From: CAZJFC01 sp964545245 | Lineage (GTDB): Bacteria; Pseudomonadota; Alphaproteobacteria; Rickettsiales; 21-14-0-20-44-7 | Direction: 5' to 3' | Assembly: GCA_964545245.1 (NCBI GenBank) | Contig: CAZJFC010000001.1 | Location: 5,323-69,322, forward strand | DNA length: 64,000 nucleotides | Shown: piece after piece, positions 1 to 6,988 of the stretch | Position numbering within the stretch: the first letter of the stretch is position 1 | Layout of the letters: the number at the start of each line of letters is the position of its first letter | Position numbers and translations under genes: made by a program | Notes under the pieces: model-generated | What the model was told of the DNA's origin: nothing | Databases searched by the model: none | Seen by the model: the letters and a program-made list of their open reading frames with translations, nothing else

Positions 1-401
1 ACGTATACGATATAGTCACTGCCCGTGCCATTGGCGGAAGGCCGGGTTTCATATCTGACAACTAGGCTCGAAGGGTCATAAATCGCGCTTGTCTGCACAT
101 TGGCAAAATTCTGGGTAATCAGGCGGTCGGCATATTCTTCAAGCTTATCCTGTCCCGGGCTCCAGCTGAACGGATCCGGGTCTTTCCCTATCTGGTCAAG
201 GATGCCGCGCAGGATGAATTCCGAAGTGCCAAGCGCTGCCGCGTCGGTCGTCCCCTGATTTTTGGAATAGGAGGTCTGTGTGCGGTTCATGTCAATGGCG
301 AGGGAAAGTACGCCTAGCATAACCAGAACCAGGGTAATGACGACGATAAGCGCCACCGCGCCTTTTGTATCGTCAGAAAATCTTTTGAGGAATGTTTTCA
401 T
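1..401 (-). CDS. TadG-like pilus-assembly protein, N-terminal part (3' end outside window)
   Basis: The reading frame starts at ATG 399-401 and stays open to the window edge, giving 133 residues of the N-terminus. It begins MKTFLKRFSDDTKGAVALIV and continues as one long hydrophobic helix followed by a polar stretch with DMNRTQTSYSKNQGTTDAAAL. This is the layout of TadE/TadG-type proteins: a short basic cytoplasmic tail, a single N-terminal membrane helix, then a periplasmic region starting with a 'TDAAALG' segment. Members are inner-membrane minor components of Flp/Tad pilus systems. The protein coded at 59689-61827 carries the same N-terminal module, so the window holds two paralogues. Only the anchor and first periplasmic residues are visible, so the specific role is unknown. 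Confidence 0.7.
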   Translation of the reverse strand, partial: MKTFLKRFSDDTKGAVALIVVITLVLVMLGVLSLAIDMNRTQTSYSKNQGTTDAAALGTSEFILRGILDQIGKDPDPFSWSPGQDKLEEYADRLITQNFANVQTSAIYDPSSLVVRYETRPSANGTGSDYIVY

Positions 402-587
402 GTGCAGGGTCTTCCGTGTTCAATATGCGTTTCTGGCAGGTTACGGCCAAAACTTCGAGTCATGGACATAAAATACCCTTACTGCCGTGGTTAGTAAACA
501 GGAAAGGCGGGCTGTAACAAAAAATTCACAGCGCTACGCAGGTCCCTTGCGCTCACGGCAGGGAATTTCGCTTTAAAATTTAGGAGG

Positions 588-1019
588 TTACGCTGCCGGG
601 GTTTCAGGGGCTGCTGCTGCCGCCGGAGCTTCTGCCGGGGCATTTGCCGCCGCTTCGGCTGCTGCCGCTGCATCCGCTTCCGCTTTTGCCTTTGCTTCTT
701 CTGCGGCTTTTGCGTCTGCGCGGCGTTTGATCGCCTTGTCACGCAGGGCGGAAATTTTTTTGCTTTCTTTCAGCACGCCTGCTTTCACGAGCTGGCGGGC
801 AACAAGGTCGGTCGGCTGCGCGCCGGTTGAAAGCCAGTAATTCAGGCGCTCAGGATTGAATTTAAAACGGTTTTCAGAAGTCTTGGCTTCGAGCGGGTTG
901 TAAGTGCCGAGTTTCTCAAGGAAACGGCCATCGCGCCTTGATGTCGCGTTAGTGGCCACGATGTGGTAAAACGGGCGGTTTGTAGTTCCTGCCCTTGCCA
1001 GTCTGATTTTTACTGCCAT
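588..1019 (-). CDS. rpsP: 30S ribosomal protein S16
   Basis: The 143-residue product opens with MAVKIRLARAGTTNRPFYHI, the signature of bacterial S16, a small-subunit assembly protein of the 5' domain. The S16 core takes about 80 residues. It is followed by a tail of some 55 residues built almost only of Ala, Glu, Lys and Pro, so the protein is clearly longer than the usual 80-90 residues. Such Ala-rich tails are common on alphaproteobacterial ribosomal proteins. The usual partners rimM, trmD and rplS are not next to it; the neighbours are a TadG-like gene downstream and an unrelated divergent gene upstream. A purine stretch AGGAAT lies a few bases before the ATG. Confidence 0.97.
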   Translation of the reverse strand: MAVKIRLARAGTTNRPFYHIVATNATSRRDGRFLEKLGTYNPLEAKTSENRFKFNPERLNYWLSTGAQPTDLVARQLVKAGVLKESKKISALRDKAIKRRADAKAAEEAKAKAEADAAAAAEAAANAPAEAPAAAAAPETPAA

Positions 1020-1054
1020 ATGTAAATTCCTGATTCTTTTAATTTGGGGAGGGA

Positions 1055-1083
1055 CTTCTAGGCCATAGTTCGGCCCCTGTCAA
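1055..1083 (-). promoter_or_regulatory. Probable sigma-70 promoter of rpsP
   Basis: Read on the minus strand, TTGACA (1083-1078) is followed after exactly 17 bases by TAGAAG (1060-1055), some 35 bases upstream of the rpsP start. The -35 is consensus and the -10 matches four of six positions. No transcription data are available. Confidence 0.5.
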
Positions 1084-1225
1084 GAATTATTTCCGCCGGG
1101 AATGGGTAAGTCCCGTTGCTGGCGTTCGTGTTACCCCTAAGGACGGGATAAATAAAACCGGAAATTCCCGCAATAATCCGTGCAAAGCCTTATCCAGCAA
1201 GGGTTTTGCCGGGTAAAAATAATGC

Positions 1226-1277
1226 TTGCATTTTATGACAAATCATAATATAATATCCACTGGTTCAACTACCAGTG
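1226..1277 (+). promoter_or_regulatory. Strong promoter with a hairpin at the predicted mRNA 5' end
   Basis: TTGCAT (1226-1231) and TATAAT (1249-1254) are separated by 17 bases, predicting transcription from about 1261. A perfect inverted repeat, CACTGGT (1258-1264) and ACCAGTG (1271-1277) with a 6-base loop, lies across the predicted start and could be an operator or a 5' mRNA hairpin. The first long gene starts only at 1450, so the leader is about 190 bases. Inside it, AGGAGGT (1298-1304) precedes an 11-codon frame that starts at GTG 1316 and stops at 1351, with five Lys/Arg among 11 residues. The rest of the 1020-1449 spacer shows nothing recognisable. Confidence 0.5.
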
Positions 1278-1449
1278 TATGGCAGAACTGAGTTTACAGG
1301 AGGTAATAAAAAGCTGTGAGGAAAAAATTTCATAAAAAGCTGGTGCTTTAACGGTGTGTTAACTTGTTATGATGTACAGGATACATCTTATCAAGAAATG
1401 TCATGATTCAATTGTGAGTTGTGGCATGAAGTAACAAACCGGGAGTGCA

Positions 1450-2025
1450 ATGGCTATGTTGTTGGAACTGACAGAAGGTAATTTTAGCAATGTTTGGGAT
1501 AAAAACGAATATGACCATAAACCACATAAAACCGCCGCCACCCTGCGCAGGAAGTGCCGCGCGGCGAAAAGATCCGGCATGGACGACGAGGAGGGAACCT
1601 TCCCGCCCCGCCGCCCTTCGCCAATCCGTGAGGATGAATCGGCGCAGTGCGAATTGCTGTGGAAAGCGGTTATCATCCAGGCGTTTTGTGATTTATCGGA
1701 TAATGGCGGCGGGCATGAAAAACGCCTCGCCAGAAGTTACAGCTTCGCCTGGTTCGCGGAAGCCAGCCCCGATGGCAACCCGACCGAGTTTGAGACTGTC
1801 TGCGAGCTTGCCGGGCTTGAAAAGGCGATGGTGCTGCAGATAGTCAAAAGGATACGCAACCGCGAGCTTGAAATCACCGAAGGGATGAATTTCCGCATCT
1901 TTGAAAAAGAACTGCCGGAGATTTTTTATAAAATCAGCCCGGAAGAGATTTTCGGCCAGATGGGCGGCGGCGGTATTCCGGGCATAAACCAAAACATGAA
2001 TCCAGCTATAAAGGAGGAAAAATAA
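1450..2025 (+). CDS. Conserved-looking protein of unknown function, first gene of a two-gene unit
   Basis: The 191-residue protein has no domain I can name with confidence. The first 60 residues are polar and basic. The middle (about residues 65-140) is helical and holds the phrases LLWKAVIIQAFCDL and FETVCELAGLEKAMVLQIV. That pattern, an Ala/Leu helix followed by a 'WF/SF...FxxVCxLAGL' segment, reminds me of small accessory or phage-linked proteins of alphaproteobacteria, but this is only resemblance. Two start codons are possible, ATG 1450 and ATG 1456, behind GGGAG. The stop overlaps the start of the next gene by one base (TAATG), with AAGGAGG just upstream, so the two are translated as a pair. 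Confidence 0.6.
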   Translation: MAMLLELTEGNFSNVWDKNEYDHKPHKTAATLRRKCRAAKRSGMDDEEGTFPPRRPSPIREDESAQCELLWKAVIIQAFCDLSDNGGGHEKRLARSYSFAWFAEASPDGNPTEFETVCELAGLEKAMVLQIVKRIRNRELEITEGMNFRIFEKELPEIFYKISPEEIFGQMGGGGIPGINQNMNPAIKEEK

Positions 2026-2612
2026 TGAAATTCACTTCACGCAGGGGAAGAAGGCCGGCAATGCATACCGTGGCAAACACGGCGGCACATGAATTGACCG
2101 GGAAAGAAATAACCGGGAAAAAAGACAGCGGGACAAAGGAACTCCGCGCGAAGATCCGGCTCAACATGACCAAGGAACCGGTGGATATCTGCCATGAGCG
2201 GAAAATCATCGGCGATGATGAGCATAACGCGGCGCTGCATTTCCGCTGGCTTTATATGGTGCGTTTCGGCCCGCCGGATGTTTCCGCGCTGGACTGGAAC
2301 AATTATTATGGCCGGGAACTTAAGGAAGATAACCACCGCTGGCGCGAGATCAGGGAAAAGGAATATGCGGAGGCGCTGGAAAAGCTGCGCGGCTCCGGGG
2401 CGCTGAAAATCGTGATGAATATCGTGGTTTTCAACCATTTCCCAAGGTTCCTTACCGGGGTGAATTTCCTCAGCCGCGCGCAGATAATCCAGAACCAGAA
2501 GGAAATTTCCCGCCTGAAAGAGGGGCTTTCCGCACTCTCCCGCCACTGGGGAATGGCAGGCGATTATGATAATAATTATGATATTTCAAGGGGGTATGGC
2601 GTAATGAAGTAA
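2025..2612 (+). CDS. Protein of unknown function, second gene of the two-gene unit
   Basis: This 195-residue protein starts at ATG 2025-2027 behind an excellent ribosome-binding site (AAGGAGG, 2011-2017) that lies inside the preceding gene. It begins with a basic stretch (KFTSRRGRRPA), then a Lys/Thr/Glu-rich linker. From about residue 50 it has a helical core with VDICHERKIIGDDEHNAALH and a following FRWLYMVRFGPP. The 'D...+..I.D.EHnAa..FR.L' pattern recalls small alphaproteobacterial and phage-associated proteins that bind nucleic acid, but I cannot assign a family. It is tightly coupled to the upstream unknown gene and lies 55 bases ahead of fliS. No membrane segment or signal peptide is visible. 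Confidence 0.6.
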   Translation: MKFTSRRGRRPAMHTVANTAAHELTGKEITGKKDSGTKELRAKIRLNMTKEPVDICHERKIIGDDEHNAALHFRWLYMVRFGPPDVSALDWNNYYGRELKEDNHRWREIREKEYAEALEKLRGSGALKIVMNIVVFNHFPRFLTGVNFLSRAQIIQNQKEISRLKEGLSALSRHWGMAGDYDNNYDISRGYGVMK

Positions 2613-2667
2613 GTTTAATCAAATTTTAAGCATAGTCTGTTATCCTGCAACCTAGATGGAAGACTCA

Positions 2668-3114
2668 ATGAAACAGCAAATGGCTTATCATCAGCAAGTG
2701 GCCTCGTATCAGGTGGCAAACAGCACGCTTCAAAAAACAAAGCAGCTGGTGCTGCTTTATGATGCGGTAATCAGGTTCCTGCGGCAGGCACGTGTGGCAA
2801 TGGAAGAACAGCGCTTTGAGGACAGGATGAACCTTATCCAGAAAGCGAGCAATATTGTTACCGGGCTGCACAGCGCCCTTGATTATGAAAAAGGCGGCGA
2901 AATTTCGCAGATGCTGAATAATTTCTATTCGGCGATCGACCTGCGTATGATTGCGCTGAACCGCACCAACAGCGCGGAGGATTGCGATAAGATAATCCGT
3001 GATGTGAAGATGATGCGTGACGCATGGGCGCAGATCGACGAGCAATATGGCGCGCAGCCGGTTCCTGCCGTGGAACCTTCCGCTGAAGACAAACCTTCCG
3101 GCTTCGAGGCGTAG
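2668..3114 (+). CDS. fliS: Flagellar export chaperone FliS
   Basis: FliS is a cytoplasmic chaperone that binds the C-terminus of flagellin, stops it polymerising early and hands it to the flagellar export gate. The protein has the family's N-terminal YxxxxV region (AYHQQVASYQVANSTLQKTK) followed by a four-helix-bundle pattern with LVLLYDAVIRFLRQA. Length is 148 residues from ATG 2668, which has GGAAG (2658-2662) five bases upstream. ATG 2656 is in frame but its own ribosome site is poorer. A Pro/Glu-rich tail of about 20 residues ends the protein. The usual partner fliD is about 4 kb away on the other strand, and no flagellin gene is in the window. Confidence 0.88.
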   Translation: MKQQMAYHQQVASYQVANSTLQKTKQLVLLYDAVIRFLRQARVAMEEQRFEDRMNLIQKASNIVTGLHSALDYEKGGEISQMLNNFYSAIDLRMIALNRTNSAEDCDKIIRDVKMMRDAWAQIDEQYGAQPVPAVEPSAEDKPSGFEA

Positions 3115-3124
3115 ATTATTTTTT

Positions 3125-3185
3125 GCCCCCTTCGCGGCTCCTGCCGCTCAGATGGGCTGCTTGCATTCGCTCGCGCTCAGGGCTG
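3125..3185. repeat. Intergenic repeat, copy 1
   Basis: This stretch shares its whole pattern with 3350-3408: GCCCC-TTCG, then GCTCCTGCCGCTCAGATGGG, then a CGCTC-rich segment ending CTCAGGGCTG. The two copies sit in the same 455-base spacer between fliS and the PBP gene. Between them are other short palindromic scraps, such as CTCTCCTCATAGGAGAG at 3319-3335 and a CCCCCCT/AGGGGGG pair near 3218-3235. The spacer looks like a landing place for small dispersed repeats. It holds no gene I can support. Confidence 0.65.
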
Positions 3186-3349
3186 TCCCGTTCTCCTAAA
3201 CGGCCTCCTCAATTCTCCCCCCTATCAGGGGGGACGGAAGGGGGGTGGATGCTGTAGTGTCAGTTTCTTACTCCCACTGACACTGTCACTCCCACTCTCT
3301 TGGCACCTCACCCCAGCCCTCTCCTCATAGGAGAGGGGGTTATATTTCT

Positions 3350-3408
3350 GCCCCTTCGTTGCTCCTGCCGCTCAGATGGGCTGTTCGCTCCGCTCACGCT
3401 CAGGGCTG
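3350..3408. repeat. Intergenic repeat, copy 2
   Basis: Second copy of the element at 3125-3185, in the same orientation. The central GCTCCTGCCGCTCAGATGGG is identical in both, while the flanking CGCTC-rich part differs by a few bases and a short deletion. Both copies are GC-rich against an AT-richer spacer. Confidence 0.65.
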
Positions 3409-3569
3409 GCTCGGTTTGCTAACCTCGCTCTTTACTATTCGTTTAGGGTTTCGGCAAAAAGTCAGGAGACTTTTTGCATAATAAAATATCTGCTGACAAA
3501 AATCACGGGGATGACGTGGGACGAAATTCTTCTCGCCATACTATCCCAAATGGAATAAACATCCCTCTC

Positions 3570-5588
3570 ATGGCGAAGAAGAAAAGCGGAATCAGTGATG
3601 TTATCGGCAGGATTGTTCCGGGGGAAAGTAATTCTCCATCCCGCAAAAAACCCGCGAAAAAGAAAGGTTCCGGTGGTGGCAAAAGGGGCGGTGGCGGCGG
3701 AAAGAAATCCGGCGGCAGGAAAAAACGCAAAAAAACCTCCTCGCGCAAATGGCGTATTTTTGTCTGGCTGGTGAAGATTGCGGCGGTTCTTGTGGCGACA
3801 GCCTTCATTGCCGGATTTTTGATTATAGCGCTTTACGCACATGATTTGCCCGACATCAATGATTTGTATAATGACGATTTGAAAAAAAGCGTGACCGTGC
3901 TTGATAAAAACGGGCAGGTGATCGCTACCTATGGCGATCTGTTCAGCGAGTTCGTGCAATATAAGGACATCCCGAAAACGCTGATCGACGCGGTGATCGC
4001 CACCGAGGACAGGAGGTTTTTCAGCCATTCCGGCATTGACCCGCGCGGCCTTCTCCGGGCGGCGGTCATCAATACGGTAAGCGGCAGGGTGAGCCAGGGC
4101 GGCAGCACAATCACGCAGCAGCTTGCCAAAATCGTTTTCCTCAAACCCGAACGCCGCATGAAGCGCAAAATCCAGGAGGCTATACTTGCCGTCTGGCTTG
4201 AGCATAAATTCAGCAAAGAACAGATTATGGCGATGTACCTCAACCGCGTTTACCTCGGCAGCGGGGTTTATGGAATCGACTCCGCCGCGCACAGGTATTT
4301 CGGTAAACCGGCTAAGAATCTGAGCCTTTACGAATCCGCGCTGATTGCAGGGCTGCTCAAGGCTCCAACGACCTATTCGCCGTATAACAGCCCCAAAGCT
4401 TCCGTCAACCGCACAAGGCAGGTCCTCGCCAATATGGTCGATGCAAGGAAAATCACGGAATATGAAAGGAACCGCGCAATCATGGCGGCCACCAAAATCA
4501 AAATCCATGAGCGCCGCGAAAGCGGGAAATATTTCGCCGATTATGTGGTGGACCTTGTCCAGCAATATTCAGGTGAAGTTCAGGAAAATATCATTGTGAA
4601 AACCACGCTGGATTATGAGCTGCAAAAACTCGCCGATGACTCGATTACCCAGAATATGATGGCAAGGGGCGCGGAACTCAGCGCTTCACAGGCGGCAATG
4701 GTTGTCATGCGGCCGGACGGTGCGGTATTGGCAATGATTGGCGGTGTGGATTATTCGGAAAGCCAGTTCAACCGTGCGACGCAGGCGAAGCGCCAGCCCG
4801 GCTCGCTGTTCAAGCTGTTTGTATATCTGGCCGCGCTTGAAAACGGTTTCAATCCCGAAACCATAATCGACGATGTGCCTGTTTCAATCGGCAAATGGCG
4901 GCCAACCAATTATGATGAGCAGTACCACGGGCCGGTCATGCTGCGCGAAGCCTTCTCCAAATCGCTCAATGCGGCAACCGTGAAGCTCTCGCTCGATGTA
5001 GGGCGTGGCAAGATAATCAACCTTGCGCGGCAGATGGGGATCAAGTCGAAACTAGCGGATATGCCAAGCATCGCACTCGGTTCAAGCGAGGTGAACCTGC
5101 TTGAAATAACTGCGGCTTATGCGCATCTGGCCAATAAGGGCGCGGCGGTTTCCCCTTATGCGATTAATGAGATCAGGACCACGCACGGAAATGTGCTTTA
5201 TAAGCGCAAGGGCGATTATGATTTGCAGGTGATAAGCCTGAAAGAAGTGAAGAAGATGAACAACCTGCTGCTCAGCGTTATCCGCTCCGGCACCGGGCGT
5301 GCTGCCCAGATTGGCCGTGATGCAGCCGGGAAAACCGGAACCAGCCAGGATTTCCGCGATGCGTGGTTTGTGGGTTATACGCCGCAGCTCGTCGCCGGGG
5401 TGTGGATCGGCAATGATGACAACAAGCCGATGAAAAAAGTTACCGGCGGGAACCTTCCGGCGAAAATCTGGGCGGATTTCATGAAACCGGCGCTGGCCGG
5501 CAAACCGGCATTGGCTATTGACGAAAACTATGATACGGGTTTTGGTGGGGAGATAAAAGGGTTCTGGGAGAGCCTGATCGGAGATTAG
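3570..5588 (+). CDS. mrcA: Bifunctional penicillin-binding protein 1A-type peptidoglycan synthase
   Basis: This inner-membrane enzyme polymerises lipid II into glycan strands and crosslinks the peptides. From ATG 3570 it has 672 residues: a very basic Lys/Gly-rich cytoplasmic tail (about 1-60), one membrane helix (about 64-90), a GT51 transglycosylase domain with the catalytic-type ATEDRRFF at 145-152 and GGSTITQQLAK at 177-187, then the transpeptidase with SLFK (412-415, nucleophile Ser), SLN (465-467) and KTG (588-590). All active-site motifs are intact. A TTG at 3474 would add 32 residues and has AGGAG before it, but the added segment looks unlike the family. There is no obvious large insert between the two catalytic domains. 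pmbA follows after one base. Confidence 0.93.
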   Translation: MAKKKSGISDVIGRIVPGESNSPSRKKPAKKKGSGGGKRGGGGGKKSGGRKKRKKTSSRKWRIFVWLVKIAAVLVATAFIAGFLIIALYAHDLPDINDLYNDDLKKSVTVLDKNGQVIATYGDLFSEFVQYKDIPKTLIDAVIATEDRRFFSHSGIDPRGLLRAAVINTVSGRVSQGGSTITQQLAKIVFLKPERRMKRKIQEAILAVWLEHKFSKEQIMAMYLNRVYLGSGVYGIDSAAHRYFGKPAKNLSLYESALIAGLLKAPTTYSPYNSPKASVNRTRQVLANMVDARKITEYERNRAIMAATKIKIHERRESGKYFADYVVDLVQQYSGEVQENIIVKTTLDYELQKLADDSITQNMMARGAELSASQAAMVVMRPDGAVLAMIGGVDYSESQFNRATQAKRQPGSLFKLFVYLAALENGFNPETIIDDVPVSIGKWRPTNYDEQYHGPVMLREAFSKSLNAATVKLSLDVGRGKIINLARQMGIKSKLADMPSIALGSSEVNLLEITAAYAHLANKGAAVSPYAINEIRTTHGNVLYKRKGDYDLQVISLKEVKKMNNLLLSVIRSGTGRAAQIGRDAAGKTGTSQDFRDAWFVGYTPQLVAGVWIGNDDNKPMKKVTGGNLPAKIWADFMKPALAGKPALAIDENYDTGFGGEIKGFWESLIGD

Positions 5589-5589
5589 C

Positions 5590-6945
5590 ATGAAAAATAT
5601 AGGCAGATCCACCACTGACAAGGCTGATTTTGATTTCGCCGAAAAGCTGCTTGCCAAATGCAAATCCTTCGGGGCGACCGCTGCCGAAATAGTTATTGGC
5701 GAAACCGCCGATATTTCCGTGAATTGCCGCAACGGCAAGCTGGAAAACATAGAGCGATCGGAAAACCGCGCCCTTGGACTCCGGGTTTTTGTTGGGGAAA
5801 AAACCGCGAGCATATCAAGCGCAAAATTCGACCAGCCCGAAGTTCTTGCTGAACGTGTCGTGAACATGGCGAAGGAAACGCCGGAAGATGAATTCACCAC
5901 ACTTGCCCCGCAGGAGTTACTGGCGGATAAAATCCCGGAGCTTGACCTTTATGATGAAAAAGAACCATCGCCGGAGCAACTCATCGGGTTCGCAAAAGAA
6001 GCGGAAGAAATTGCGCTCGCGCAACCGGGAATCACCAACAGCGAAGGCGGCGATGCGAGCTTCTCAAGGTTCAGCGGGTTGCTGATGACCAGCCACGGTT
6101 TCGCCAAAACAACACGCTCGACTTATAGCGGGATCTCGGCCTGTGTGCTTGCGGGAAGCGGAACCGAAATGCAGCACGATTATGATTATACCTCGGCAAG
6201 GCATATTGGTGATTTGGACACGCCGGAAAAAATCGGCAGAAGCGCGGCGGAGCGGGCACTTGCCAAAATGCACCCGAAAAAAGCGGATAGCGGAAAATAC
6301 CCGGTTGTGTTTGACCCGCGTGTTTCAAAGAGCTTTCTTTCCGACCTGACCGCAGGGATTAACGGCGCAAGCATAGCGCGGGGAACAAGTTTCCTCAAAA
6401 ACAAGCTCGGTGAAAAAATATTCGCTGATAACATCACGATTGAGGATGACCCGCATATCAAACGCGGACAAGGTTCCCGCCCGTTTGATGGCGAAGGGGT
6501 GAGGAATGAGAAGCTGGTTATCGTGGAAAACGGGATACTCAAAACATGGCTGCTCGATACGCGCTCAGCAAACAAACTGAAGCTTGTTACTAACGGCAGG
6601 GCATACAGGGGAGTGGGTTCCTCGCCTTCTCCTTCATCGACGAATCTTTATATGAAGAACGGTGTCCTTGCCCCCGATGAAATTATTTCCGGTATTATGC
6701 ACGGGATTTACATCACTGAAACATTCGGTATGGGGATAAACTATATAACCGGCGATTATTCACAGGGTGCTTCCGGGTTCATGATTGAAAAGGGTAAAAT
6801 CACTTACCCGGTAAATGAAATCACCCTTGCGGGCAATTTGCTTGATATATTCCTGAATATAACTCCTGCTAATGACCTTGAGTTCAAATATTCCACCAAC
6901 GCGCCGACAATTCTGGTGAAGGAAATGACGGTGGCCGGGAAATAA
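5590..6945 (+). CDS. pmbA: Metalloprotease-complex subunit PmbA/TldE
   Basis: The 451-residue protein is full length for PmbA (TldE), the partner of TldD in a heterodimeric peptidase that trims unfolded peptides and matures some microcins. Typical regions include the N-terminal EIVIGETADISVNCRNGKLE, the central QGSRPFDGEGVRNEKLVIVE and the C-terminal GASGFMIEKGKITYPVNEIT. The metal-binding HExxxH of TldD is absent, as expected for TldE. The ribosome site GGAG lies inside the end of the PBP gene, so the two are probably co-transcribed. No tldD is visible in the window. Confidence 0.93.
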   Translation: MKNIGRSTTDKADFDFAEKLLAKCKSFGATAAEIVIGETADISVNCRNGKLENIERSENRALGLRVFVGEKTASISSAKFDQPEVLAERVVNMAKETPEDEFTTLAPQELLADKIPELDLYDEKEPSPEQLIGFAKEAEEIALAQPGITNSEGGDASFSRFSGLLMTSHGFAKTTRSTYSGISACVLAGSGTEMQHDYDYTSARHIGDLDTPEKIGRSAAERALAKMHPKKADSGKYPVVFDPRVSKSFLSDLTAGINGASIARGTSFLKNKLGEKIFADNITIEDDPHIKRGQGSRPFDGEGVRNEKLVIVENGILKTWLLDTRSANKLKLVTNGRAYRGVGSSPSPSSTNLYMKNGVLAPDEIISGIMHGIYITETFGMGINYITGDYSQGASGFMIEKGKITYPVNEITLAGNLLDIFLNITPANDLEFKYSTNAPTILVKEMTVAGK

Positions 6946-6988
6946 GCAGCCGACTTTGCAGTGTAACGGTTTTTTTGGTGGTCTTGGC

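Noticed and set aside
588..742. Arg/Gln-rich frame on the minus strand over the rpsP tail
   Set aside because: Low-complexity shadow of the Ala-rich rpsP C-terminus in another frame.
1450..2612. Prophage remnant
   Set aside because: Two genes only recall phage-linked proteins; no integrase, att site or structural gene is present.
3474..3569. TTG start giving a longer PBP1A
   Set aside because: The extra 32 residues do not resemble the family; ATG 3570 gives the expected basic N-terminus. Not fully excluded because AGGAG precedes the TTG.
3462..4565. 367-residue minus-strand frame over the PBP gene
   Set aside because: Antisense of an intact, conserved gene, with shadow-like composition.
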